Below, piece after piece: positions 29,385-42,100 of a DNA stretch of 64,000 bases (within the stretch, counting starts at the first letter, position 1; each line of letters begins with the position of its first letter). This DNA is from Ditylenchus dipsaci (lineage: Eukaryota > Nematoda > Chromadorea > Rhabditida > Anguinidae). The notes beneath the pieces were generated by a model. It was not told the DNA's origin. It saw only the letters and a program-made list of their open reading frames with translations, and ran no database searches. The stretch is taken from contig SADC01000147.1 of NCBI GenBank assembly GCA_004194705.1, forward strand, positions 434,001-498,000, in the 5' to 3' direction. The position numbers and the translations under genes are program-made.

Positions 29385-29514
29385 AAAATTGTCTGAAGTT
29401 AATTATGCATCAAATAAACATTTTCTAATTAGTCCCTGAGCTGATCTTCTCTTAACTATTTCCTAAACCTTTTTTGTCGCTATAAAGAACTTGACAACAA
29501 AATTTTCGCTTTTA

Positions 29515-30142
29515 GTGAGATTTGCCTCCTCGGACTCAGAATTTCATGCTAAGCACGATGGTGTTTTTTCCAAAAAGCTTGTTTGAGTAGGTAAAACCAG
29601 CATTTTAAAAGTGCAACCTTCAGAAAATCAGTACTCAGGTGAGCACAAATTTGATGTCAGAATTTCAAGTTTGCTCAGCGAAAACCAAATTTAACGTCAA
29701 AAATTTTTTTTTGAAAATTTGTTCATACTTTTTAAGTCAATTTTCTCAAAAGTTTGAAGGACTGTTTTTATGCATGAATACACCATTTTTAGCTTGAAGC
29801 TTGTTCTTTCTTATGCAACTAAAATTAGGCGTTAATAAGCATTCTGGGATAAATTATGATCATTAATATGAATCACGTACAATTTTGATCCCTGAAATTT
29901 TAGCATTCTCAGACTCATAACTTTCTTTATTCTAAGGATGTAGAATTTTTTATACAGAAAGTTAGAACAAAAGTTAGTGAGCCTGTGGAGAAAAGATTTA
30001 CATCACTCCATAACTGAGTACTGATTTTCTAAAGGCAGCACTTTTGAAATGCTAGTTTCACTCACTCAAACAAGCTTCTTAAAAAATTAAAAAATCCGTC
30101 GTTCTCCGGATGAAACTCTGAGTCCAAGGAGGCAAATCTTAC
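29515..30142. mobile_element. 630-bp MITE with ~150-bp TIRs
   Basis: GTGAGATTTGCCTCCTCGGA at the left and AGGAGGCAAATCTTACG at the right. Arms also share CAAACAAGCTT and CAGTACTCAG. Diverged but clear; located downstream of PrimPol. Confidence 0.75.
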
Positions 30143-30497
30143 GCATGGGGCTCGGTATGTTAAAGTTGCATTTAGCCCTTTCCTATACATACTAAGAAAT
30201 TCCATAAAGTGCTTTTCCGATTGTTTTTCACCTTTCATCTTTTCTGGGGTCGCTTTTCTCTCGGTTAAAATTTTGGAAAGTTAGACGGAAAGTTTGTCGA
30301 TTAGTGGTGAGAAATTGAACAGAAATTACAAGGGATCAGACGCTAAATTCAAATCTATAGAATTTTTGTATATTACACGAGAAATTTTACAGTTATCAAA
30401 AACTTATAGAATATAGACGGCTGTATTTGTTTTCGGCCTACCGAAAACGGACATTTTCGAAACTCGCGCTTTTCTAAACTAGTTATGCCGGAAACTA

Positions 30498-30884
30498 GAG
30501 CTGTGCATCGGGATTTCGGGATTTTACTTTCTAACACATTTTTGACCCATTTTTTGACGGAAATTCATAGCTGAAAATTTCAGACGCTATATGCTACTTT
30601 TTATTCCTCTATCGATTGGTTCTTTTACTTTTTCTGTTTTGTATGAAAATTTTTGACCTGCAACCATGAATCCCGAAATCGAAGATCTCGGGATCCCGAT
30701 TTGTCGATTTCGGATTCAGGGTTGCAGATCGAAAATTTTTGAATGAAATACAAAAGTAAAAGAACCAATCGATAGAGGAATAAAAAGTAGCATATAGCGT
30801 CTGAAATTTTCAGCCATCAATTTCCTTCAAAAAGTAGGTCAAAAACGCATTCGAAGTTAAATCCTGAAATCCGATGCACAGCTC
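30498..30884. mobile_element. 390-bp MITE with TA duplication
   Basis: GAGCTGTGCATCGGGATTTC at the left and GAAATCCGATGCACAGCTC at the right, flanked by TA. Arms extend past ATATGCTACTTTTTATTCCT. Words TTTCGGGAT / GATCCCG recur in the centre. Confidence 0.85.
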
Positions 30885-31188
30885 TACCGGAAACCAATAC
30901 AGCCAATATAGACTATGATTTATCTATAACTGTATAATTCCTCGTATTACTTGGAAAAAAATCGATAACTGCAGGATTTATCGTATATTATACGATAAAT
31001 TCTACAGTTAACTTTAATTTATTCCTATTTTCTTGGATAACTTTACGCATTTTTCTGTCCGGAGATTTTTTTGGAAAGCTTTTTATCCAGCAACCCTAGT
31101 CAAAACAAGATGTAAACCGGTTTTCGGGCCAGGGAGTACCCGTACTACGGCCAATAAATTATGCTTTTTATTTACATTCAATAATCAA

Positions 31189-34100
31189 TCACAAAATTTT
31201 CCTTCTACAAACTCTTTCACAAATCTGCCTGACAGTAGAAGGGTCTAGTAGTCTAGGCTCTGCACATTCACACAAATTGACTGCCGCTGTGACCACTTCT
31301 TCTATCAAACTATTCAAAGTGTGTTCATCCACCATTAAGGCCATAGTTCATGCTTCAGGTAGCCGCAGTCACCTGCAATTGCTGCATTCCACACAGTGAG
31401 AACTTCTGCTTCTGCACCATGTCGATCATGGCTCTGAGGGTTAATCTGACAATAGCTGTTAGGATGCAGTCTTTTTTGAGATCCAATGTAAGATTGGCCA
31501 ATGCAGCTTCTATGGTGTTCGGGTCTTCTGAGGATGTGTTTTGTTCTTCCGGCTCTTCACCCCATAATTTCTCCATGATGCTGCTGTTCAAGGAGGCTGT
31601 TTCGTAGGTATTACTGGCTGCGCTGAGATCAGCTTTTTTAGTTTAAGACTGGTTTTTGAGATAAAATGCAGGTCTTGGATCTGAACACATTAGGCGGATG
31701 TTCGTTCAACTTTCGAACATCCAGCCAATTGATTCAAATCCTAGACCCTTAAACTACCATTCACATTAGAAACAATTTAAATTGTCAAAATTTGAGTGAG
31801 TGCAGGACAGTATGTCAATTTAGCACTATACTCTTGTAAGTCTTGTCCGGAAATTTTGAACATCCTACAGTTAATTCTTCTCGGGGCTGTATCCTGGTGC
31901 ATACTTTTTTCAAAAATCAATAAGTTTGGACTCAGAGACTCAAATCAAAAGCAAATTTTTTCAATAAAATAATTGAAAATCTTGAACAAAAAGACAGCTT
32001 TAAAAATTCTGCTTTTATTTGAACCAGTGAAAAAGTTCTGACTGGAAATAATTTTTTTCTGGCTATGGTAATTTTTTTGTTTCAAGATTTTTAGTTTTTT
32101 TTAAGTTTGACGATACCTGGCGGCTCTCCTACCCCTGCTGAAGTAGCTCTTTGAGTGAGTCTGGAGTCATTTCTTTCTTAGGACTGGCGTCTTCTGTCTA
32201 TAATTGGACTTTTAGAGAAGTAAATTTATAATGTTTAGTAGCTTACAAACAGGGACAACTGCTTGTCAACCTTCTGAACAGCTACAAATAACTGTTTGGT
32301 AGATGACGGACACTCTGAGGGGCTTGAGCACAACTTTGCCATTCAAACGAGTCTATGTTTTGACTGACCAGCTGTAATAAATAATTTCGATATTTTTCTT
32401 GTCCCCAGCGCTGAAATTAATTCGGCCAGGATCTTTAGTACCTGTGTCAGCGCTTTGCATTTCGCCTCCGCATACCTTCTCAGCACTTTTTCTGTTGCTG
32501 ATTTTAGTGTCATGTTGAGTTGATCAAAATCACTTAAATATTTCGTTTTTCTTTCAGTCAATCTTAAACGAAACCTGTCATATAGAGATGGCGAAACCCA
32601 ATCAGAAATCACCTACTTAAACTGTTCTTGGCACAGGTCCATAAGATAGTTAAGCTGTTTATTTTGTAGGTTACGCACAAATGACGCAAATACCAGGAAA
32701 AATGACGTGGTGACTCCATCATTTTCGCTATTGCAGCATAATATTGTTGATCTTGGTTGTCGGCTAGGAGTTCCAGGTCCTGGATGGAGCCTGCGATTAT
32801 GTTTTGGTGGACGTCTACTCCAAAAGTTTTGGAAAAATAGCCTATAATTTTGGTGTAAGAACAGCTTTTGGTTATCAGATGGCAAGAAGTACCTGGCTGT
32901 ATATTTGCAAAATTGATGTCACTGGCTGTAAATAGAAGTAGATTGGCCAGACAAGTCTTGACTGAGACTAGAAAAGCTTGCTCTAACTTGTCGATTAGAC
33001 CGTGCAACTGCTTTTTGAGGGAATTTTAGGCAGGGATGTGTCAGAGGATGTAATTTGGCTAATCAGAGACTCAATGGTCTGAAATCTTGGTATAGAAGGT
33101 CTAGAAAGCCTGATTTTTTTAGTATATTTGGAGCATCGACGTTATTTATCTTTTGTCCCATTCTGGAATTACCCTTTGTTCTGACTACTTAGGCTCAGGG
33201 CAGTGTTGGACCTCGTACTTGGCTCGTACTTGATCGCATTTTGTAAATTTTTGTAAATCGTGTTTAAACAACTCCTAGGTAATTTTTATGTGCTTTAAAC
33301 GATAAAAGCTATTTTCTGACACTTTTTCACATAAAAAATCAATTTTTTGAAGAAAAAATTTGCTCAATATTTGACTTTTTTCCTTGGTCCCCAAGGCAAA
33401 TCAAGTTTCTGGTCAAAATTTTGGTCAAAATTTTTTTTCCAAAAATTGGTTTCTTATGTGGAAAAATGTTAGAAAATAGCTTTTTATCGTTCAAAGCACA
33501 TAAAAATTACTTATTAGTCGTATAAACACGATTTACAAAATTTACAAAATGCGCTGGTTTTCGAAAAGTGAAATAAGAAATCCTATGATTAGTTGACTTT
33601 AAAACTGCCGAACTTTTTATTGCTCAGTAGTGTTCAGTCGGGATCCGTTGTCTTACTCGAAAACCCCGGTGCTATACCCCAAAATTTCTAACATTATTTG
33701 TCAGTTTAGTAGAGGGTTGACCAAATTTTAAAATAAATTTTGAAAACTTTTTTTTATTATTTTTTGCTTGTGTAAAAAATATCAGATTTCCAGGGTTTAA
33801 TAAAAAAGTGTCATTTCTTCAAAGTCGTAAAGGTCGTTGTGCTTGAAACTTGACTATGTCTACAGTTAACCACCTCCTTTAAAGCAAGTGCCGTAGACGT
33901 TTAACACTACTTTTGCATATTGAAATCTGATGTTTGGCTGCGCAAACGACTATTTCTGCATTCATGCTTGAGAAGTCAAATCTAAAAATAATAAACAACA
34001 ATTTCGATGTAACCCAATAAAACCAAACCAGGCAATAATCTGGAGAAAACAGCAATTTTTCTTGATATCTTGTCGAGTGCGCTGACAAAGCACAATCCCT

Positions 34101-37100
34101 AGGGTTGATCTCGGCTTGGAAGCGTTGCATCAGTATGTCTTTAAAGTGAGCCATAAGTGTAGTTACCATTTCCACTAGGTCACTCTTGTTCTCCTAGGCA
34201 TAGAAAATTGTGTGTTTTTTACTGAGTAATATTTAACTTCCACTGTATTTTTTTGAAAAATAACCGCAAAATTTTGACTGGGTGCTTGCTGGTATGCCTA
34301 CTCACCCGAGCGTTGCTGATATCTTTGGTATCACTTTGAGAGCTAACAAAAATGGTGTATGCTCCAACCAGTATTCGAACCTGTGACCTTGAAAGGCGTT
34401 ACACGGAGAAAAGGCGGGGACAACTACTTTTTTTCTTTCTCGTTAAATTTTTTCATGCGCTTTAATCTAGAATTTTCAAATTTTCTGCCTAACTTTTAAA
34501 AGTAGAATAAGGTCACAAACATCAGATCGAACGCGAAATGAGTGAAAATGGGATGGTGCAAAAAATTGATGGTCCCCGTCTTAACTTGTTGAGACGCACG
34601 GGCATGCTCCTTTAACACAGGAAAGGGAACTGGTGCACAATATGCGCCACATTTTTTTTCTTGAAAAATGCCTTGGTCCCCCTGTTGTTTGAAGGTCCTC
34701 TGTCCATTGGAGTTATGATAATATTGTGATCATGGTGATTATGGTTAACATGATCACCTTGAACATAGTCACCTTCAAACACAGGGGGACCAAGGCATTT
34801 TTCAAGAAAAAAAAATGTGGCGCATATTGTGCACCAGTACCAACTTGTTGAGACGCACGGGCATGCTCCTTTAACACAGGAAAGGCTGTGTGTAACGAGG
34901 TATACGTTTTGCGCAGAATTATACGCTGAGCACGATGGTCGAAAAAGATTCGGAAAGAGGAGGGATTCGAATTTAGAACAGGTAAACAGCATTTAACTTG
35001 TGTCCCGAACTTCTTCAAATTTCTTCACCTCTCAGCAAATCCTTAATTCTGACAATGGATTCGTCTTCAACAGCTTGAATTTTGCAAATTTTGCCACCAC
35101 CCAGCCCCCCCCTGCGTTTTTGACTACTTTCAGCTGTCTATAAATTCTTTTTTTGTGACATCAAGCCTGACTTTTTTATAATTTTTTACGTAATACCCAA
35201 GGTAAATCGAACTCAAATATAGCTGCTATAAAATTATATTACCGGTTGGTCAAAGAGCTGCACGAACAGCGATATCTGCAGTGACATGTTCGTCAGGAAG
35301 TTATAACCTCCATTGTTCACAAACTCCAAAATGTCTGCATACACCTGATTGCTGTTTACTTGAGATTTTAGTTCCATCAGTTCAGATTCTAATTGACTCT
35401 TCCAAGTGCTCAGGAGCTCAGTTTGAAGCTGGATATTGGGAGTGCCTAGTTGTCTGAGCAGTTGAACCGCTTCTTCTGTCTCTTCTGAGGATGTTTTGGG
35501 GGAACGCAGATATCGCATAAACTTAAAATCGGAGAAATTTGGTATTTAATTAAATATTGATTCTGAGAACATTTTCTAGCTGTTAAAAAAATTTGTTGTC
35601 TAATTGAAAATACTTGGAAAAGCTCAGAGAAGTAGGCAAATATTTTCCTTGTAATCCGTGCATACAAGTCAAACTACTTAAATTAAACTTTTAATAGAAG
35701 CCTCAACGCTTTTTCACCGAATTAATTAGCCCATTATTTGGCTAGACTATAAACCTACCGATTCTTGCAGTTGCTGCATGGTGGATTGAGCATCAGTGTA
35801 TATGCCTGACATCGACTTGACCTCCTTGTATTTCTCCAACTTGGGTTTTGCAGTTGTGTAGATTTCGACTGCTTTTTTGCAGTTGCTCTTTTATCAGTTC
35901 CTACAAATTTTCTTATCAATTGCTGCTGAAAAAAAATTATTTTCAAGAAACTATTTTAGGTGAAGGGTTGTATTCATGGTTCTCAAAACCTACAAATTTG
36001 TTGAGACCTACAAGACCTACAAAAAACCTACAAGATTTTTCTTACCTTCTTTTGTCTTTTAACTGTACTTTTACCGAAAAGTTTTTCACGGTAAAAGTAA
36101 AGTTGTCTCTACGCTCTACAAAAGCTCTAAAACTTACTTTTTGCCGCAAAAAAAAGTTTTCGGTAAAAGTACAGATAAAAAGACAAAAGAAGGTAAGAAA
36201 ATCCTATAGGTTTTTGTAGATCTCTACAAATTTGTAGGTTTTGAGAACCATGGTTGTATTAGATTGTTTCATAAATAATGTTCGTTTCAAATAGCGTTGG
36301 GTGATGGGTAATTACCCGGGTAACCGGAGAAATACTTTTCCGGCTTATTTCTCCGTAATTACTTGGGTAATTACCGTAATTACCCGAGTAATTACCCGGA
36401 GAAATACTTTTTTCGGAGAATTACCCACCCTAGTTTCAAATCAGATTTTTGTGGCATTGTGTTTTTCATAATTTTTTGACAACCTGTTAAAAAGTTGTCA
36501 AAGTTTATTGTAAAAAACAATGCCACAATTCTTTTGAAAAAACAGCCTAATAGCAGTGCAAGGAAATTTTTTTTAGAAATAAATTTCGAGCCAAACCTTG
36601 AGTATTTGAGGCAACTTGACAAAGTATTGCAGCCTTTCACAGTCTTACTGGCATCGGTTAATTTTCGGACAGTCTCTCTGTTTTTATTGAAAGTCCTGAT
36701 AGAGATTCGGATAGTTTGGAGATGTCTTGCATCCTTTCTGATAAACCAGTCATCTCCTGCAAATATATCTTTGCTTTTCTAAATTTTTGCTGCGCGGTCT
36801 ACCAACATTGTCCATTTGAGTGAAAGCGGTCTGCATGTTACGCACAGTGTTGGTTGCTGTCAGAAACTTGTTGTAGTTCTCGTAGACCAACTAATACGAA
36901 AAAATTTGGATGTTTGACTTGCAATTTGTTGTGTTCTAAAGTTGAAGTACCGTCCATATCCTACAATAATACAGGCTAATTAAAAAAACAAGAGCTTTAT
37001 ATGAAAAATATGTCTTGGTCTTCTCTTACCCAGAAAATTGACAGGGTATTCCATCAAAATTGACTTGGAGGCGATCAAGGCGGCTATTTCATTAGCTTTT

Positions 37101-38474
37101 TAGATAAAACAAAAATAAGCCATAAATTCAAAATCAGGGTTTGTGTATCGAGTTTTCAATCAATATTTTGTCAGCTGTCCTCTAGAAAATTATATGCTTA
37201 AATGTAGCTAAGGATCTTGGCCACATTTTTGTATGTATTTAATATGCCAGAATACCGCTGACAAGATACAGGTCGAAAACGGGTAATCCTTTTTTCTGTG
37301 GCAAATATACTTTTCGGTTACAGAAATACTTTTTTTGGGCAGATGGGTTTGGGGCAGACATACTTTTTTTGGGACATATACCGTATATTCTCGATTAGAA
37401 GGCCCCTCTCTAATAGAAGGCCCTCTCTAATAGAAGGCCCCCTTGAGGACCTATATATCAGCATAGAAAAAGAAATTCGCAAATCTGTTTTTCGCGTTTT
37501 CTTAGTTAGCACGAGCTCACCTGATTCCACTTTTAAAATTTAGTTGAGCACCCAAAAATCTCAAAATCGAAATTTTTTTTTCCGACTTTTTTAGGGTTGA
37601 AAATAGAAGGCCCGGGCCTTCTAATAGAGAATATACGGTATATATTTTTTGTCAAATACATTTATTGGGGCAAATCTGCTTTTATACGAGCAAATTTTTC
37701 TCTTTTTTAGGACAAATTTACCTTTCCCCACAGAACTTTTCTGAAAAAAATTTGTTCCGAAAAGAGAAAAATTTGTCCCATGTAAAAGTAAATTTGCCTC
37801 GTAAAAAATAAATTCGCTCTAAACGAAGTATATTTGTCCTCAAAAAGCATATTTGCCACCGAAAAAAGTAAATTTCCCCAAAAAGAGAAAATTTTGGCCC
37901 ATATAAAAGCAAATTTGCAACAGAAAAAAGGATTACTCGTCAAAACGCAATGACACAAACCTTTTCTTGAATTCAGGTCCTTTTTGGCCTCACCTGTACA
38001 TTCCTCTCCTCGTTCAAAATTGTGTTTTTGACATTGTCTCTGTAACTTACTTTTCGACGACTGCTCTTATATAATTTACTGCCAATTTTGTAGCCACTGA
38101 GATGAGCTGCCAAATGGCTGGTTAGTTGTCTTGTTTTTTTTGGTTACAGAAAAGAAAGCATAGTTGATGAGAAAATAATAGGTCGAAACCCCCAATATGA
38201 AAAAAAGTTGATTATTAGAAGTTAGACGTTCTTTTTTACCAGTGACCACACTACTTTGTTTGTTATGTCTCGGTAAATTAGCTAATTTTTGTATCTAAAG
38301 TTAACCTGCTGCATCTCAGAGTCGAGCCGTCGGACATTCTGGACCATGTCTTCTTCCACAGCTACCAACTCGTCCAGCCCTTGCGTTGCAATAGGTTGGA
38401 TACATAAGCTTCCGAATCGAACTCTGAAGAATTTAGGTTGAGCGGGTGTTTTCGGTTTCTGGATGGTTTTCCAT
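31189..38474 (-). CDS. VPS51: VPS51 (GARP/EARP tethering complex subunit)
   Basis: Shared subunit of the GARP and EARP complexes that tether endosome-derived vesicles at the trans-Golgi or recycling endosome. Read on minus: start ATG 38474 (MENHPETENT), then SEFDSEAYVSNLLQRKG, LDELVAVEEDMVQNVRRLDS; 36890-36600 LVYENYNKFLTATNTVRNMQ; 35883-35759 VEIYTTAKPKLEKYKEV; 35521-35243 EEAVQLLRQLGTPNIQLQTE and DILEFVNNGG; 34190-33880; 33007-32613 ANLLLFTASDINFANIQPGT; 32600-32250; 32205-32120; and 31630-31189 with IVRLTLRAMIDMVQ, GMQQLQV(D)CGYLKHELWP and C-terminal DPSTVRQICERV, stop TGA. Order and spacing match the whole family, including the Vps51-type N-terminal helix. At least six single-base frame breaks, mostly homopolymer deletions. 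One intron is only 31 bp (32411-32441). Middle exon limits are approximate. Confidence 0.88.
33232..33552. mobile_element. 320-bp MITE in VPS51 intron
   Basis: CGCATTTTGTAAATTTTTGT and its complement at the right end, arms about 130 bp. The centre contains CCTTGGTCCCCAAGG, the shared core as a direct palindrome. Confidence 0.8.
34583..34885. mobile_element. Palindromic element flanked by identical 44-bp direct repeats
   Basis: A palindrome of about 210 bp (ACTGGTGCACAATATGCGCC ... complement), whose arms contain TGCCTTGGTCCCCCTGTTG, is bracketed by two identical 44-bp copies (34583-34626 and 34842-34885) beginning AACTTGTTGAGACGCACGGG. Lies in a VPS51 intron. Confidence 0.85.
35975..36252. 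mobile_element. MITE built on CTACAAAACC words
   Basis: ATGGTTCTCAAAACCTACAA at the left and the complement at the right. Arms repeat ACCTACAAG units, then a TTTTACCGAAAAGTTTTTC-type inner palindrome. Within a VPS51 intron. Confidence 0.85.
36296..36435. mobile_element. MITE built on GTAATTACCCGG words
   Basis: GGTGATGGGTAATTACCCGG to AGAATTACCCACCCTA. The element is almost wholly GGTAATTACC and GGAGAAATACTTTT words in alternating orientation. In a VPS51 intron. Confidence 0.8.
36440..36545. repeat. Hairpin beside MITE
   Basis: TTTGTGGCATTGTGTTTTTC and its diverged complement AACAATGCCACAATTC with TTTTTGACAAC / GTTGTCAAAG in between. Partly overlaps the approach to a VPS51 exon. Confidence 0.5.
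37285..37955. mobile_element. MITE built on GGCAAATTTACTTTT words, with family A inserted
   Basis: Left end GGGTAATCCTTTTTTCTGTG, right end its complement. The interior repeats forms of GGGCAAAT(A)TACTTTT and AGGACAAATTTAC more than ten times in both orientations. A family A copy interrupts it at a TA (37379-37640), showing family A is younger here. Confidence 0.8.
37379..37640. mobile_element. Family A element, block AGAAGGCCC
   Basis: TACCGTATATTCTCGATTAG and AATAGAGAATATACGGTA ends; GAAGGCCC appears three times at the left and GGGCCTTCT at the right. The interior TTAGTTAGCACGAGCTCACC, GATTCCACTTTTAAAATTT and CAAAAATCTCAAAATCG is shared with other copies. Confidence 0.9.
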
Positions 38475-39153
38475 GTTGGTGAAATATACACCGTTGATAG
38501 AAAATGTGGCTTAAATTCAACAATTTTTTTGATGAAGGGTGGCCGTTGTGGGACTGGGAATGTTTAAAGGGGGAGTGTATCTCTTGTCCGTATCTGGTCC
38601 GCATGGAAATCGTTTAAATTCAAATTAAAACACTTTCTAAGCTTGCTGGTTCGAATCCCTTGCTGGTTCGAATCGACAGACCTCAACGGATTCAGATTCC
38701 TGAAATCTGGCAATACAAACGACTAATGATTATCTAATTTGTACCTATGGGTCTCTTCGATTTAAACTCCAATAAGTTAGGAAAACTTAAAGGAATTGCC
38801 GGAAGTTCGTTCCCTAGCTGGGTTATCCTGCCCGGCTATTTTTTAGAAAAAGGATTTCGTTTTTAAATTACAAAGTTGCTAAAATCAGAACCTTGTAATT
38901 TCGCTTTTTAATTTTTTTAATTTAATAAATGAAAATAAATAAAATTAGTAAAAAGCATCCAAAGTTTAACAATTAACAAAGTTTAAATGTCGGACCCAGC
39001 GGGAGAGCGCATTTTCGAAGACCCCTGTTATCTAGATTCGATTCTAAATTCTTTTAAGATAAAATTTGGTTTATTTTGCGTCAAATTCAACAAATAAAAC
39101 AGACAACTAAACAAGCATAAAAGTAATCTTCATCTCCTAACAAATTTCCATCA
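38475..39153. other. Short intergenic spacer between TIMM44 and VPS51
   Basis: 680 bp separate the TIMM44 stop (39154) from the VPS51 start (38474), both on minus. GCTGGTTCGAATCC and GCTGGTTCGAATCG occur at about 38645-38675; there is no TIR element. Confidence 0.5.
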
Positions 39154-42100
39154 TCAAATCGACAGACTTCCAGCCTGCATATGACACTCTAACAGTTTCC
39201 AGGCCATTTGCGGGTTGTATTCCTCCATGTCTCTGCACATCACCCACACATGGTGTATTCGCACTGGGTTGTTCTGCAATTATTGGGTGTTGTAAAATAA
39301 TTTAGACGGTCCAAAAAGTCAAACCTGATCGCCTTCGATCACCTTGCCTTCAGAATTCTTGACAACATGGACCATGAACACCTGAAAAGTGATGACAAGC
39401 ACAGGGCCTTGCTCCATCATCTTGCCCGACACCATTTCCATCTTGCTGATGTCTATGATGTGCGAGTCGGCTGCGGTAAAGCCAATTTTCTGGTACTCTT
39501 TGATGGGTGTAGCCAGTTGGTTGAAAGCCTGGATAAATGTATGGTTTTAGTTTTATACTTGCCCTCGAACTTCTTTACGCCTATTTAGTACGCAGTTACA
39601 CTTTTAAAAGACAATTACCGTAATTTCTCTAGTAGCTCACCCGGGTGAGTTATTTATCAACCGTCCTCTAGGGGGGGGGGCTGAGTTATTTTTCAACGGG
39701 GAGCGCCTACGGTACCGAAATTAAAAGCTGAAACTAATCAAGCAATTTTTTTATCCTTCAGTACTGTTGAATCGCGGTACAAAATTCCCTGCGATATTTT
39801 TTCGGAAGTTGTGGACGCTCTTGACCATTTCGAGGGACTATTCGACGCACTAAGATAGTTTTCAACGCGAATAACGCATTTGAACAGATACTTTTTGTAA
39901 ATATTGAAATTTTAAAAAGTGATCAAGGCGATTTCACCTTTCAACCAATAATAAAGTCTGTAAACTGGCATACCCTTTCATGACACAGTCCTTGAGCACG
40001 TCCAAGTCAAAGCGCAGATATGCTTCTAGTATATTAGGCACCACTTCCTTCTCGCAAAATTTGAGCCACTCGATCTTGTTGAAGCTAGGGTCAATTTTAG
40101 CGATTTCTGTGAGCACTTCTGACACTTCGTTAGTAGAGTCTGCAAAATTTCCGGTATATTTTTAGGCTAGGTCAGACTTTTCAAAAATAAAATATGTCAA
40201 GACCAAATTTGCTCGCTTGAATAGTCTTTTTACTATTGTATTTCTACCTCTACTATCTGACAAGTCCTCTTGATTTTATTGAGCAGAAACACATAGTAAA
40301 ATACTTTTTAAGCGAGTGAATTGGTGTTGGCATGTTACGTTTTTGACAAATTTCGTTTTCGACAAGTCTCCCCAGGCCTATTTTCACGATCCCAAGAACT
40401 AGAATCTATAAAAACTTACATAGAAGGTAGGAGATTCTGTCAGTGACACTCCGCAACATCCTAACAGCCACATTATCACTCTCGTCGTACCGCATTTTCC
40501 AGTCTAGCAATTCTGCAAAATGAAATATTTTTTTTAATTTTTGTGAAAATGTATTTTTAAACTGACTGTTCATGTAGGAGTTAGATTCCATGAAAGAATT
40601 CCAGCCAGCATACCATCTGGAGTCTTTGTGAAGCTGGACATCTTGGGCTTCTCTAAAATAAGGTGAAATGTGGCCCTATATGAAATCCGTACTCAAATTT
40701 TTGCCTTGGTGCCCCTGTTGTTTTTTTTGAAATTTTACGTGCACACTTTCTTTTTTCTACAAACTTTTCTCTCCGCACACATTTCTATAATTAACAATTT
40801 ATTTTACAAATGAAGTACAGTACAATAACACAGACAGAAATACACTACAGAGAAGAATAATTATTTTTCTAATCACCTTATACACTGCGGATAACACACT
40901 TTTCTTATCCACATTACAGTGCTGACGAAAGACTGCTTCTGCTTCATAGGACACAATATGTTCGGATGATGTACCACGCAGCTCTTGATTTTGTAATTGT
41001 TTGTTGAGTTTGCAATGTTCATCGCTTTGCCGCATTTGATACAAGTCTTGTTGTTATCGATCAATCCGAGACCACGAAATAGCGGAGCACATAAGTTTCA
41101 TTCAAGCGGAAGATGTTTTGCAGACGTAGAGTTGATGCATCCAAGTCCAGTGTTGATTCACAAGCGTAGTCCTTATAAAGAATATAACAAAAATAAAGAA
41201 ATAAAACACAAAAACCAGCAACATAAATCAGGACAACGATCATAAGACAAAAGACATGTACACGCACATGTCTTAAAAGCAACATACAAAAATCAAAAAT
41301 GTTTGCTGAATCGTGACAAAGCAAATATGATTTTATTATTCCAAAATTTCAAAAAAACAACAGGGGGGACCAAGGCAAAATTTGAGTAAGGATCTAATAT
41401 AGGGCCAAAATGTTAAATTCAGATTTTTCAGATCGTATGATTTAAAGCATGGCAATACAATAGTTACGGTAAGTTTTTAGAGGCTTTATTCTGGGCATGT
41501 ACTACCCAATACTGTGGGTTATTTTTTGAACTCCCGGTAATCAAAAAATTTCGAGGTTGGTGACCGACCATCGGTCTCAACATTTTTGGAATGCTAGGAT
41601 GCTTTAAAAATCTAAAACTTGAATCATTTGAGTCAAATTATGTTCTCAGACTGTAGGCATGTTCTAGACCAACCTTCCGAAATCTCCTGCGGCAAGGCTG
41701 AGAGCACTTTCATGCGAGCCAACTACTCGAACTATGTCCCGTGCACATATCTGTTTCCACTAATATTGACTAGCCCGGGCTTTTGTTAACCCGGACCCGA
41801 AAAACCTTTTGATCCTCCCGATCTGGGCAGAAAAACATTTACTCGACTCGGGTCAAAAAAAGGACGACGACAAGCGATACTTGACTGAACAAAGTTGTCT
41901 AGGTTAACTCACGTGTTTGGTTCGACTGTTCTATCGGAAGCTGCACAGTTGAAAATCCGGCTGAGCGCATCCTTAGCTCTTCTAAAAATATAATACAGTC
42001 AACTCTCGATACAGTGTAGCTCGCGGGGACGGAAAAATATACACTATATCGAGGTACACTGTAAGCCGTTTGGCTTAGACCTGACTAAATGAGGTTGAAA

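Noticed and set aside
34360..34400. AGGTTCGAATACT on minus, resembling a tRNA T-loop
   Set aside because: The same sequence type occurs in the palindromic arms of the 7370-8072 MITE; no tRNA fold.
38640..38680. Two GGTTCGAATC sequences (tRNA/SINE B-box like) in the TIMM44-VPS51 spacer
   Set aside because: No cloverleaf, no A box at the right distance and no SINE tail; a short direct repeat is the simpler reading.
40799..41324. Independent host gene inside the TIMM44 intron
   Set aside because: The ORFs are bounded on both sides by the 65-bp TIRs, so transposon origin is the better explanation.
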